DNA of 64,000 nucleotides from Leptodontidium sp. MPI-SDFR-AT-0119 (Eukaryota; Ascomycota; Leotiomycetes; Helotiales; Leptodontidiaceae): contig JAHLEZ010000015.1 in NCBI GenBank assembly GCA_020726505.1, forward strand, positions 744,001 through 808,000, read 5' to 3'. Each line of letters starts with the position of its first letter. Position 1 is the stretch's first letter. A model generated the notes under the pieces. That model was not told the origin of the DNA. It was given only the letters and a program-made list of their open reading frames with translations, and made no database searches. The translations under genes were made by a program, and so were the position numbers. Of this stretch, positions 46,127-57,299 are shown one piece after another.

Positions 46127-47723
46127 CTATTGAAGATCAAGAACAACTCTCCCTTGCATCTTCCCCTCTGACATCTCCTGGAAGACCTGGGTTAGATTTT
46201 CCATCGGCTCAGTTCGCAATCGAGTCTTGACAATTCCACGCGCAGCCATATCAAGAACTTCGAGAGCCTCGCGCTGGTTCCCTACTGCGCTTCCCTTGAT
46301 GTTCAGTGACATTGCAACCATGGCAGCTGGAAATGCTTTTGCGATTGGAACCGAGTCTCCCTCTGGCATACCTACACAGACCAGGGTTCCCCCAAATCTC
46401 AGCAGATCGAGAGCCTGGGCGTAGGCTTTGTTTGAAGCTGTGCAGACAATTACTGCTGATGCTCCGAGTCCTGATACAGTTCAGTAACAAATTTCAATTT
46501 GTTGTCGAGGTGAAAGCCTACCACCTGTCACTTTTTTGACCTCTTCGGCAATAGTTTTGTCGTCGAACTTTGTAATGTCGAGAAAGACTTCAGCTCCGCA
46601 GTCCTTCACAAGCTGCTCCTTACTTCCATGATCAATTCCAATGATTCTCAAAGCCATCCCGCGAGAACCGATCTGGCAAGCCAAGTGACCTCTGGTTCAA
46701 GCATTAGCGAGCCGTCCCACCTGTGGAAAAGGGGTACCAACAAACCGCCACCAGCCCCGGCTAATTTTCACATATGTCAGTCAATTGGATCCTCCGATGC
46801 AGGGAAGAAAAGTCTACTCACCGATCACGACCCATTGTCCAGATTTCGCATCAGACTTTCTCAAGGCTGAATACCTAAAATAGAACAAGGTTGTGTGAGC
46901 TTCGCTTTTTTTCATGCGGCCATGTCGGCGACCCCTTCCTCACAGCCTCAACGGTCAACACTTACGTTGTAACACCGGCACATAACATCGGTGCGGCATC
47001 CTCGGAGGACAAGGCCTCAGGAATTGGTGTGACGTAGGACGCTGGAGCGAGGGCGTACTGCTGGAATGTCCCAGGATCTGGCGAGTACATCAACACATGC
47101 TCCATCTTTCCGGACTGTCCGCGGTTAAGATTTCACTCACAGTAATAACCCGAGATCTTTTGGTTCTATCACAGCAGAAGATGTTAGAAAGGCGACACCG
47201 AGATAATAGGGGGGAAACTTACGAAGCAGACACCGTCCTGACCCTCCAAGCATGCTGTGCATGCACCGCAAGCATAAGCAATCCACTGCTCCAGTTCAGC
47301 TTTGGGCTCTCAATTGATCACAAGCACACCACGCCGAGCTCTTTACCTTGATGCCTACACGATCTCCAACCTTCACTCGTCCATTCTCTGATCCAGGGCC
47401 AAGCTTATGGACGATCCCAACCCCTTCGTGTCCACCGACCTGTCCTGCCTGCGTTGGATATGGCAATCCGCGCCAGCTGTTCTCCATAACGCCCATATCT
47501 GAATGGCAAACCCCCGAGTGCGTCCTGATTATCCCAGTATGTCAGCTGCAATTCATTCAGCTCAGAAGTGTAGAAGTTACAATCGAACGAGAACATCTCC
47601 GGGACCAGGCTCAGGAGTGTCAAGCTCCTCGATCTTGGTGGATATAGTTCCAGGCTTATCATAGACAACAGCTTTGTACTTCTTCGGGATGTCGAAGGTT
47701 TTTGGTGCAGCTGCGGCGGCCAT
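46127..47723 (-). CDS. Zinc-dependent alcohol dehydrogenase, possibly impaired
   Basis: This medium-chain NAD(P)-dependent alcohol dehydrogenase has nine inferred exons giving 366 residues: 47723..47581, 47524..47347, 47285..47223, 47165..47141, 47077..46966, 46874..46822, 46760..46746, 46689..46522 and 46470..46127. Catalytic-zinc residues are present (VCHSD, GGHEGVG), as are structural-zinc cysteines (CGACTAC...GVC). The dinucleotide-binding loop is abnormal. The sequence around 46736-46750 carries what looks like a two-base insertion, so the expected GAGGGLGHLACQ can be read in frame only by using an upstream GTTTGT donor. That leaves a 15-nt exon and a loop lacking Leu-Gly. The gene may thus be spliced to a slightly shortened enzyme or be losing function. 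It is divergent from the decayed FMN dehydrogenase. Confidence 0.8.
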
Positions 47724-48522
47724 TTTTGCTTCTGTCAAGATTTTTGTTTATGGTTTCTGAATAGGTAGAATAGGTAGATTGTGAAGTGAAAATGGAAAGT
47801 CTGGGTTCGGGGTGGTTTACTTCATATACCTTGACCCACATCCAACCCAGAATTTAAGAGCGGGGGAATCTCCACCTTCAACACTTGAATCTGGTAGCTC
47901 ATTGCTTGCGAAATTGATCCGAGGTTGATGCGGCGTGGAAGGATGGTGGGGTAGACAATGCGGGGTAAGCATTGTGACGCGACTACTTCGAGCATCTCAA
48001 TAGAGTTACGGAGTTTACCTAGGTATCTCTTACTTCCTATTTGTAGACTGTACACTTGGAGCTTGCTAGTTAGAAATCAGATTGGCTTTGTGCCAGGGAC
48101 GAACTTGAATTCGGGGAGGAGGTTCATAGGTACCTAAGCACGTTGACATGTGTGTATGGAGTATCACTAATCGTGCCGGTAAAAGTGCATTCGGTCTCCT
48201 CCCAGTATCACTTACTCTTATAAGTGACCCCGGGGATTCTTGAACAAACCAAGCCTTGATTTTCGAGGTAAATTAGATGCCGGCTCCTCGGGAAGAGCAC
48301 TTCTAAGGCATTTGCCGCGCGATGCAGCTTGTGGGAATGACATGTCTGGATGCTTTCTAGATCTGCTTAAACAGTTGAAGTCCCAATTAACAAGCGTAAA
48401 TCTTTTTCTCAAGCTTTTATATACATTGCGTTCTTTAAAAATGTAATTTTCCTGAGGTTTTACTAGAAATGTTATAAAGTGACTCACGAGATCTAACTTT
48501 ATCTTTGCTCGATCTTTCAAAG
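47724..48522. other. Divergent region between ADH and FMN dehydrogenase relic
   Basis: About 0.8 kb, no coding sequence. It would have served as the shared upstream region of the two oxidoreductase genes. Confidence 0.5.
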
Positions 48523-49806
48523 ATGTCTTCCACTCTAGACAAACTGGAACAAACCCTAATCCGTTCACTGCACCGGATAATACCGCAAGTACGGCACCTT
48601 TCAAAATGAATTATACAGAGGTTAAGAGCTTTCTTGCAACATTTTAAGTGTATTACTAATATTTCCACAGCCGGCATGCTTCATCAACGACTTCCTCTCG
48701 TCACCACCGATCTCAACAAGCTGGAGGAGAAAGCAAAGAGTATTCTGGAGCCCACAGCATACAATTATGTAGCTGGGTGTGCAGGCGAGAGAGCCACCAT
48801 GGACGCAAACCGATTAGCATTCTGGCAATGGAAAATGATTCCGCGCATGTTGAGACCAACAACACATCGCGATCTCACAGTCAAGCTCTTTGGGGAAATT
48901 TACGGTAGTGGATCTGATCTCAAGGTTTAATTTCAAGGTTTAATTTCAAGGTTTAACGAGGCACCTGTCCTAGTGAATGAACCCCGGGTAGAGAAGGTCC
49001 TCTTCTCGTGGCTCCAATTGGAGTCCAATCCATCTTTCATGAAGATAAGGAAACTGGTCTTGCTCAAGTCTGCTCCGGGATAGGAGTCCGCAGTACTGCG
49101 TCCAGTTCTTCTATCGAAGAAGTCGCCGAAGCGAACGGAAATGGTCCTCGTTGGTACCAACTATACTGGCCCCAAGACGAAGAGATCACCAAGTCTCTAC
49201 TCAAACGAGCTAAAGAAAAAGGGTACAAAGTCCTGGTCGTGACATTGGATACCTGGGCTCTAGCGTCGCGTCCGGCTGATCTCGACGGTGCGTATGTTCC
49301 TTGCATGGAGGGCATTGGGAATACCACCGGTTTCACGGATCCGGTGTTCAGGCGGAAATTCGAGGAGAAGTTTAATGCGACGACGGAGGAGAAACTGCTC
49401 GGGGCGTCGAATGAGTGGGTTGGAGATGTCTTTTCTGGTGCGGCTCATTCGTGGGAAGATATTTCGCATCTGAAGAAACATTGGGATGGGCCGATTGTGT
49501 TGAAGGGGATCCAAGTGGTGTAGATGCTATCAAAGCGCTCGCTTTAGGAGCAAAAGCCGCTTTCGTCTGGAGACCTGCTATCCATGGGCTAGCAATTGCT
49601 GGAAAGGCGAGTCTTTTAGTCCTGTCTTGATGATTGGATGCCAAACTTCTGTTTGTGCTCAAGGCCGGAGCGAAGCAGGTTTTGCAAAGCATCTTAGCCG
49701 ACCTCGATCAATCTATGGGGCTCTCCGGAATTGTGAATATCGAGGGTTGTAATCGTTCGATGATTAGGAGGGTTGAGTATAGTGGAGATGTGAAGTCTTC
49801 AAATTA
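48523..49806 (+). pseudogene. FMN-dependent 2-hydroxyacid dehydrogenase / lactate monooxygenase-like pseudogene
   Basis: Fragments in order: MSSTLDK, then NPNPFTAPDNTAS in a second frame, then YGTFQNELYRAGMLHQRLPLV in a third frame across an intron ending near 48671, then YNYVAGCAGERATMDANR, LLVAPIGVQSIFHEDKETGLAQV, RSTASSSSIEEVAEANG, RWYQLYWPQDEE, HWDGPIVLKGIQ. After GIQ at about 49515 the sequence jumps to GVDAIKALALGAKAAFVWRP, so the segment that normally carries the SNHGGRQ active-site histidine and FMN-phosphate residues (roughly 60 residues in this family) is missing and the frame changes. The end is AGAKQVLQSILADLDQSMGL to a stop at 49804-49806. At least two 5' frameshifts plus the deletion make it non-functional. 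An intron (about 48905-48993) contains a 13-bp tandem repeat. Confidence 0.85.
48921..48956. repeat. 13-bp tandem repeat inside the FMN dehydrogenase relic
   Basis: The unit CAAGGTTTAATTT is repeated 2.8 times. It lies in the presumed intron and brings in-frame TAA codons. Confidence 0.9.
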
Positions 49807-50511
49807 GTGGGGAATGAGGGGGGTTTTTAATGCCAAGACAGAATATAGTAGAATGCACTTTAAAATAGCAATAGAATGCTTTCACTTATTGCTGGAATAT
49901 CGGCAGCGGACTTTTTGTTGAATCGAGTCGTTATTATTGAAATCCACCGCGCATATATCGACACGGGAAGAGAGTACGCCAAACCGGTTGGAATTCAGGT
50001 ATCTTCATAAGATGACTCGATGAGTTGTGAGAAACTTGGAAGGTATAATCAACAAAAAATCTCAGTGGGATGAAGAAGAAGCCACTACAAGACGAAATGG
50101 CCGGACTACGTTACACGTTTGACCCCCGAGTTAGTTGTAAAAGTAAGATTTCGACGACGCTTTATTTACATTTTCCTGGGAGGACGACCGACGTGCCGCT
50201 AGAGGAGAGGTCCGCTAGCCCCGAAACGACAGCCACTCCGCAACGGCACAAGGCTAAGGTCGGAGGAGAGGCAGAGAACAACTTCATTGGATAAATAGAG
50301 GTCCAGAAGTGTCGTAGCTCCAAGACTAAGGTAAACACGTTATTGCTTAAAGAACCCCTCCCGCCCAGCGATAAAGACGGTGCTTACGGATACCGTGGAG
50401 TGTAATCGAGATTCCTTGTCTGCAACTACATCTTCGTAGCTCATCACTACTGTACCTTATGATATTTTGAGCCGGTTCCATTTTCCAGGATCCTACTGCA
50501 ATATCTTCACA
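49807..50511. other. Intergenic region upstream of the methyltransferase
   Basis: No supported gene is seen; presumably the promoter of the LaeA-like methyltransferase. Confidence 0.5.
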
Positions 50512-52039
50512 ATGGCCGACCATACAAGTGAATCCGTGGCCCGCGAAGAGCCTGTAACTGATGCGCTGGTGGGGTCAAGCAGCCAGGGCTTATCAACACC
50601 GTCAGGAGGAAGTCACCAGAGCGAAACAATGGAGGAAAGTGCACTTCAGCATCTAAACGTGAGTTATAATTGTCAAAGCCAAGCTACCTTGTTCTGCTAC
50701 ATTGATGTTGATAAATCAGATCGATTATGAGAACGATTCTGCCATCGGCGGCATGACACCGCAAACTTCAACCATGTCTGTGAACTCGAGCGTTTATCAG
50801 TTCGTTGAGGAAAACGGAAGAACGTATCATAGGTACAAAGAAGGCGGTAAGTTTGGAACTTATATCTGTAATCTTGAGTTTGGGCTGATGAGTTGGTAGC
50901 TTATTTCCTTCCCAATGATGAGGTCAGTTTCCTCAATTCTCCAGCTTCGTAGGGATTCCTCCTGATGTACGATCAGGCGGAAATGGAAAGACTCGGTAAG
51001 AAATCCTTCAAGATTTTTTTGTAGAGTGGCAATACTAACGATCTCGAAAGATCTTCAGCATCAGCTGGTAAGTAGCATTGTCACTCCTTCAAAAATTTCC
51101 ACGATAGTTGACTCGCTCATCATCTAGTGGATGCTCACTTTGCACGATGAAATGCATCTGTCACCCGTCAAAACTCCCCGACACGTTCTAGACATTGGAA
51201 CCGGGACTGGAATTTGGGCTATAGAATTTGGTAAGAGTTAAAATCCTGGCTGGGGTTGAAAGGACATCTATTGAATCTTCTCAGCAAACAGATTTCCCTC
51301 GGCGAGCGTGATTGGAACAGACCTCTCACCAATCCAACCCGAATTGTACGTCGGGGTAGCCTAACTTGTCTAAAGAATACTGCAGAATACTGACATGTAT
51401 AGCATCCCAACGAACTGTCAGTTCGAAGTAGACGACATCGAAGACGAGTGGAACTTTTCCCATAAGTTCGACCTGATCCATGGCCGAGCTATGGTGACGT
51501 GCTTCAAGAACCCTGCTACCGTCTTCAAATCCGCATTCGATTCCCTAGAGCCAGGTGGATATTTCGAGCTTCAAGATATGGCTATTCCTATGCGTGCTAT
51601 TGACAATACGCTGAAAGGGACTGCGATGGAGTTCTGGGCTGATACGACCATGAGCGCTGCCGAGAAACTTGGGAGGTCCTGGAAGAATGTCGAGAAATAT
51701 TCGAGGCTAATGGAGGAGGCGGGCTTTGTGGATGTTACGGAGAGGCACTTTCAGTGGCCTATGAATCCCTGGGCGAAGGGGAAGCATATGAAGATCTTGG
51801 CTACGTATTGGATGGAGGATATGTTGAGAGCTTTGGAGGGGTTGAGCATGGCTGTGTTGACGAGAGCTGGTGGTATGACTAAGGAGGAAGTTGAGACATT
51901 GACTGCGAAGGTCAGGAAGGATATTGTGAATCGGAATATTCATGCTTATCAGCCAGTGTAAGTGTCCTTCCCACCACCGCTTTCGAGGAAGCCTGCTAAC
52001 TTGCAAAGTCTGGTTGTTTACGGAAGGAAGCCTGAATAG
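50512..52039 (+). CDS. LaeA-like class I SAM-dependent methyltransferase
   Basis: Nine exons encode 360 residues: 50512..50658, 50720..50846, 50900..50922, 50977..50995, 51051..51067, 51128..51230, 51285..51345, 51403..51957 and 52009..52039 (sum 1083 nt). Four of them are shorter than 35 nt, so the gene is easily truncated by automatic calls. The disordered, Ser-rich N-terminus leads to a conserved entry YQFVEENGRTYHRYKEGAYF typical of fungal LaeA-like/UMTA-type methyltransferases. The SAM-binding motif I is DIGTGTGIWAIEF (133-145). Motifs around DLIHGR and LEPGGYFELQD follow. LaeA itself regulates secondary metabolism, but this family is large in ascomycetes and most members are uncharacterised. 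No biosynthetic cluster is visible nearby, so neither a substrate nor a regulatory role can be assigned. Confidence 0.87.
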
Positions 52040-52469
52040 ACGATATCATTTCAGATTGCAGTTGTTTTCTATGAGTAACACACTTTTTTGAATATTGTTT
52101 CAAGCTAGCTTGCCTTTGCACTGTATTCGCTCTGTTGTGTGATCTAAAGATCTGTCTGTGTCCCACGAACATGTTAAGCATCAAATCTCATTCAATCAGC
52201 ATGGCATATCCAAACTGAGGTTCTATCAACCGGATAATAAAGCGTAGAACATAGAACAAGAACCATTATTTCGACATCTAACTGCTTAGTGTCGTCTAAA
52301 AATTCTAAACCCAGAAAGTCAATAAACCAAATCACGTGGAGTGGATGGCACGCTGTCCGGAGGCGGAAATATATTTTTGAGAATCCCCCGCCCAGCAACT
52401 CATTCTTCTTCACGCCCGATTTCACACAACTGAGACCCCAACCAAACCAGTCTCACTTCCGATGGATCG
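52040..52469. other. Intergenic region
   Basis: A short spacer upstream of DPH4. No feature seen. Confidence 0.5.
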
Positions 52470-52982
52470 ATGACCTACATGCCAACCTACTACGAGATTC
52501 TCGGCCTCCCCGAAGCTCTTCACCATGACCCAACTCTGCCGGCGCAAACTCTTCGAACTGCATATCGACGAGCACTACTCCAGAACCACCCCGACAAATC
52601 CTCTACGAACAATGCCCTGAGCTCGAAGACAACCGTTTATTCAATTGATCAAATATCTGAAGCGTTTAATACCCTATCAGATCCCAAATCTCGGACGAAG
52701 TACGATCAAGAGCTGAAGCTTCGAAACGCCACTACAAATCATGGAGGGGTAACAGGAAAGCAGGTGTTTCGCACTGGCATCGAGACGGTGGATTTAGATG
52801 ATCTGGAGGTCGATGAGGCACAAGGCATATGGTATAGGAGTTGTAGATGTGGAGATGAGAGAGGATTTTTGATAAAGGAGGCAGACCTGGAAGAGGCTGC
52901 TGAGGATGGAGAGATCAGTGTTGGATGCAAGGGATGCAGTCTTTGGCTGAAAGTTCTCTTTGGCGTCATGGAGGAAGCGTAG
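52470..52982 (+). CDS. DPH4: Diphthamide biosynthesis protein 4, J-domain and CSL zinc finger
   Basis: Dph4 is a type III J-protein with a zinc/iron-binding CSL domain that supports the first step of diphthamide synthesis on eEF2, together with Dph1-Dph2 and Dph3. It is a single exon of 170 residues. The J-domain covers about residues 6-80 with HPD at 40-42. The CSL finger has C125-x-C127 (SCRCGD) and C153-x2-C156 (VGCKGCSLWLKV), with the CSL signature itself present. Length and order match the family. The first ATG (MTYMPTYYEILG) is used; the internal Met4 is a possible alternative. The DPH6-type ligase of the same pathway is at the left edge. Confidence 0.93.
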   Translation: MTYMPTYYEILGLPEALHHDPTLPAQTLRTAYRRALLQNHPDKSSTNNALSSKTTVYSIDQISEAFNTLSDPKSRTKYDQELKLRNATTNHGGVTGKQVFRTGIETVDLDDLEVDEAQGIWYRSCRCGDERGFLIKEADLEEAAEDGEISVGCKGCSLWLKVLFGVMEEA

Positions 52983-53797
52983 GAATACCCGCCGACCCTA
53001 CTGCTGAATGGCAGCAACGGATGCACATATTCGTCGAAGCTGATTCTTGGTGCCCGGCCTGGGAGCCCTACCTGCCTCAACAGGAACAGGGCAATATCAA
53101 TCTTCCTCGGCTTCCTCATGAGGTTGGCTTACGACGATAGGTTGCCTGCTAGGTTGCCTCTAAAAGTCGTCACTCGTCAACCGCCCATCTCTGCTGGCGC
53201 ATCGAATGCCTGAAAGAGAACGGGCGCCATTCCCAGAGACGTGGATATCTGGCTACCTAGCTGCCGTGCTGCTGTTGGGCCCTACTACTAGAAATGCGGA
53301 ACAAGAAAAGTCTCTCATTGATAATGTGCCGTCTTCCTATGGCTTCCTTTCAGAGCCCGGGGGCATCTAGGTCACCTCAAACTTGCGGTATAGTTCCTCT
53401 TGCAACGCCCAATATATATAAATCAGAGAACGCCAGACACTTCGTGTGAACAATCGAGCGTGTTGGAAGAACTTATGTTGCTGGAGAGTTCAGAAGGTCT
53501 GTCTGCATTTGAGAAAAAATATATGCAGGAGGGAAAACATCACACCGCCTTTTCCACACTATGCTCCTAACAGAATAGACCAAGCCACTTTTGGCAGGCG
53601 CATTAAGCCTTCTGCCGCCACTGCCCTGCCCGCGAGTTGAGTTTCTGCTCGAGTCCCGAGTCGAGGTCGAGTCCTCCAGTGTGTTGTCCATTGCCATTGC
53701 CATTGCCCTGCCCTGCATAGCACCCCACCTTCCTTGTTTGCCCCCCCTCTACTGCCCTCTTGCTTTTTTGCATAGTCCCCTCCTTCTCTTGTTGCCA
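52983..53797. other. Intergenic region upstream of the aminopeptidase
   Basis: No gene is seen. A TATATATA sequence occurs near 53410. Cys/Pro-rich frames at 53591-53797 are leader sequence in front of the aminopeptidase start. Confidence 0.5.
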
Positions 53798-56700
53798 ATG
53801 CGTGCTCTCACTTCTGTGGTTGAACTGTCAATCCTTTCGACTTCCTTCACCCGCCCAGCCGTCTCAACTCTTCTTACAACAACGACACAAAGAAGAGCTT
53901 TCAGTAGAAATCTTCCCTATACATCCACTACCTTCCTTCCCAATTCAATGTAAGCCCTCTCCCGCAATTTGCTGTCCGTGGTGAAGTGAAGAGCTCTTCA
54001 TATTTGCAACCAAGCAGTCCAATTCACTAGTCTACCACTCCTTCTCCAAGTTTATATATACTTCCCTGTGTTAATACTCCATTCCAGATTTCAACCCACT
54101 TGTAGACGACCTCAAACTTCCCCATACCGCAAACACAACCCTCCCACTTCCACGGCAGTGCGCAACTGCTCCTACCGAAACCACAAGATGTGCAGATCAC
54201 AAGGAGAGAGAGACGTAGAGTCCGGCGGTATGGATGTGACCAAAGGCAGACAGATTCTCCCTGCGGATGTTGTTCCCAAGCACTACAATATCACCTTGGA
54301 GCCCAACTTCGAGACCTTCAAGTTCAAGGGTACAGTGGTCATTGATTTGGACGTGGTAAAGGATACCAGCTCCATCTCTTTGAATACTCTGGAACTTGAA
54401 ATCCATAGCACCAAGATTGTTTCTAGCTCAGGCACACTCATCAGGTTAGTAAATGGCTTCAATGGCTTTTTTTACCGCTGTGTTTGGTTACTGATTGGGT
54501 GTACTAGCTCCTCCCCGGCTCTCACCTACGATGAAGATGCTCAGACTACCAAGGTTGCGTTCGAGAAGACTCTCGCGAAGGGCTCCAAGGCAACGCTGGA
54601 GATGACTTTCACGGGGGAACTCAACGATAAGATGGCTGGCTTCTATCGATCCACATACAAGAACGCAGATGGCAGCGAATCTATAATGGCAACCAGTCAA
54701 ATGGAGGCTACAGATGCCCGACGAGCCTTCCCATGTTTCGACGAGCCAGCACTGAAGGCTGAGTTCACCGTCACATTGATTGCCGACAAGAAGTTTACTT
54801 GCTTGAGCAATATGGATGTGTCATCTGAGAAAGAAGTCAAGTCGGAATTTGGTGGAGATGTCAAGAAGGCCGTGAGCTTCAACAAGTCGCCGCTCATGTC
54901 CACATACTTGATTTGCTTCATCATCGGCGAGCTTAACTACATCGAGTCTACCAAGTTCAGAGTCCCGGTCAGAGTCTACGCCCCCCCCTACATCCGATAT
55001 CGAGCATGGCCGCTTCTCACTGGAACTTGCTGCGCGTACCCTTGAATTTTATGAGAAGACATTCGACAGCGCATTCCCTCTGCCAAAGATGGTAAGACCG
55101 GGCCAAAATGTTTTTGAGAATTCTCATGCTGATTCTCACAGGATATGGTTGCCATCCCCGATTTCGCTGCTGGGTAAGTTCAAAATTCCATTAAGGTGCG
55201 CCAAATTCGTCTCTGGGGAAGCGTAGACTAAATTCGCTCTCTTTACTACATCCACCGCATCCATGGATCAGAGCCTATTCAAAGTCTCTTAATCCTATCA
55301 GGATATTTGCTTCAAAAAAGACTGCAAGTGCGGGCAAGCCTCACGTGGATTTCTGAAGCGAATTGTCTAGTACAGCAACCCGCGCCGCCAGACACGAATT
55401 TGGGCTACCTTGTGCCGGGATCATCATATTTTGCTAACTATCTTTAGTGCCATGGAGAACTGGGGTCTGATCACCTACCGTGTCGTTGATCTCATGTTGG
55501 ATGAAAAGACCAGCAGCGCCACTACCAAGGAGCGCGTCGCAGAAGTCGTTCAGCACGAACTTGCTCACCAGTGGTTCGGAAACCTCGTGACCATGGACTT
55601 CTGGGATGGTCTATGGCTTAATGAAGGCTTCGCTACATGGATGTCTTGGTACTCGTGTAACTCTTTCTACCCTGAGTGGAAAGTATGGCAGGGCTACGTT
55701 ACGGACAGTCTGCAGAGTGCTCTCAGTCTTGATTCGCTACGTAGCAGTCACCCAATTGAAGTGCCGGTCAAGAGGGCCGATGAGGTCAACCAAATTTTTG
55801 ATGCTATCTCCTACATGAAGGGATCCAGCGTCATTCGAATGGTCTCCAAGTATTTGGGCGAAGACGTATTCATGCAAGGTATCCGAGACTACTTGAAGAA
55901 GCATGCTTATGGCAACACACAAACAGGGGATTTGTGGGCAGCTCTTAGCAAAGCCAGTGGAAAGGACGTTGAGAAAGTTATGGATATCTGGACCAAGAAG
56001 ATTGGTTACCCTGTGGTTTCGGTCACAGAGAACGAGGCAGGGAACTCAATCCACGTGAAGCAAAACCGATTTCTCCGAACAGGAGACGTCAAGCCTGAAG
56101 AGGACACTATTCTCTATCCCGTTTTCCTGGGCCTCCGCACCAAAGACGGCGTAGACGAGTCACTTGTTCTGTCAACCCGAGAAGAGGATTTCAAGGTTAA
56201 GGACACAGACTTCTTCAAGCTCAACGCAGATCACTCTTCTCTTTACCGAACGTCGTATAGCCCAGCTCGCCTTGAGAAGCTTGGCCAAGCCGCAAAAGAT
56301 GGCTTGTTGACTGTTGAGGACCGCGCTGGTATGATCTCGGACGCAGGCGCACTTGCAGCATCGGGCTATGGAAAGACTTCAGGTGTCCTAAACTTGCTCA
56401 AGGGCTTTAGTGGGGAGAAGGAGTTCATTGTTTGGAGCGAGATTATCTCTAGACTCGGTGCTGTTCGAGGAACATGGACTTTCGAGGATCAGAAGATCCA
56501 AGACGGTCTCGAGACCTTCCAGCGAGACCTCGTCAGCGATCTTGCACACAAGGCTGGCTGGGAGTTCAGGGAAAGTGATGACCATCTCCAGCAGCAGTTC
56601 AAGGGCCTTCTCTTTGGAAGTGCTGGAATGTCCGGAGACAAAGTTATCATCAAAGCTGCTCAAGATATGTTCGCAAAGTTTGCTGAGGGTGATGCATCAG

Positions 56701-57299
56701 CCATTCATCCCAACATTAGAGGCAGTGTCTACGGCATCAACTTGAAGTATGGTGGAGCAAAAGAGGTACGTCTCTCCGAGACAGAACTGCGAATCAATGC
56801 TAACCGCTTTTAGTACGATGTCATTCTAAATGCATATCGCACAGGAAAGACGGCAGATGAACGCAACACTGCCCTTCGCTCGCTAGGAAGAGCTAAAGAT
56901 CCCGAGCTCATCCAAAGAACTCTTGCTCTGCCATTCGGAGGTGAAGTAAAGGAGCAAGATATCTACATGCCCGTTGGCGCACTCAGAACCCACCCAGCTG
57001 GAATTGAGGCACTGTATCAATGGATGACCGAAAATTGGGATGAGCTTGCCAGACGTCTTCCTGCAGGATTGTCGATGTTGGGCTCCATGGTCTCGATTTG
57101 CACATCAAGCTTCTCCAGTCAAGCTGATATTGACCGTATCACCAAGTTCTTTGAGGGAAAGAGCACCAAGGGATATGATCAAAGTCTCGCACAGAGTCTT
57201 GATTCTATCAAGGCAAAGAGTGCTTGGCTTGATCGGGATAGAGAGGATGTTAAGAGATGGGTTGAGTCATATGAGGGGAAGATCAAGAGCGAATTGTAA
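53798..57299 (+). CDS. M1-family zinc aminopeptidase (Ape2/Aap1-like), frame broken by one base
   Basis: This gluzincin exopeptidase removes N-terminal residues from peptides. The exon model is 53798..53949, 54088..54444, 54508..55091, 55142..55173, 55448..56765 and 56814..57299. The first exon plus part of the second encode a Ser/Thr/Arg-rich leader that could target mitochondria; an internal ATG at 54188 (MCRSQGERDV) would give the cytosolic-type start. The exopeptidase motif GAMEN is at about 55448-55462, and the zinc site HELAH with the downstream NE of LWLNEGFATW is in exon 5. At 54981-54988 there is a run of eight C; only seven keep the frame through RVYAPP to ...ARTLEFYEKTFDSAFPLPKM. 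Discounting one C, the exons sum to 976 codons. This may be a real frameshift or a homopolymer sequencing error. The 274-bp intron is long for this window. Confidence 0.85.
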
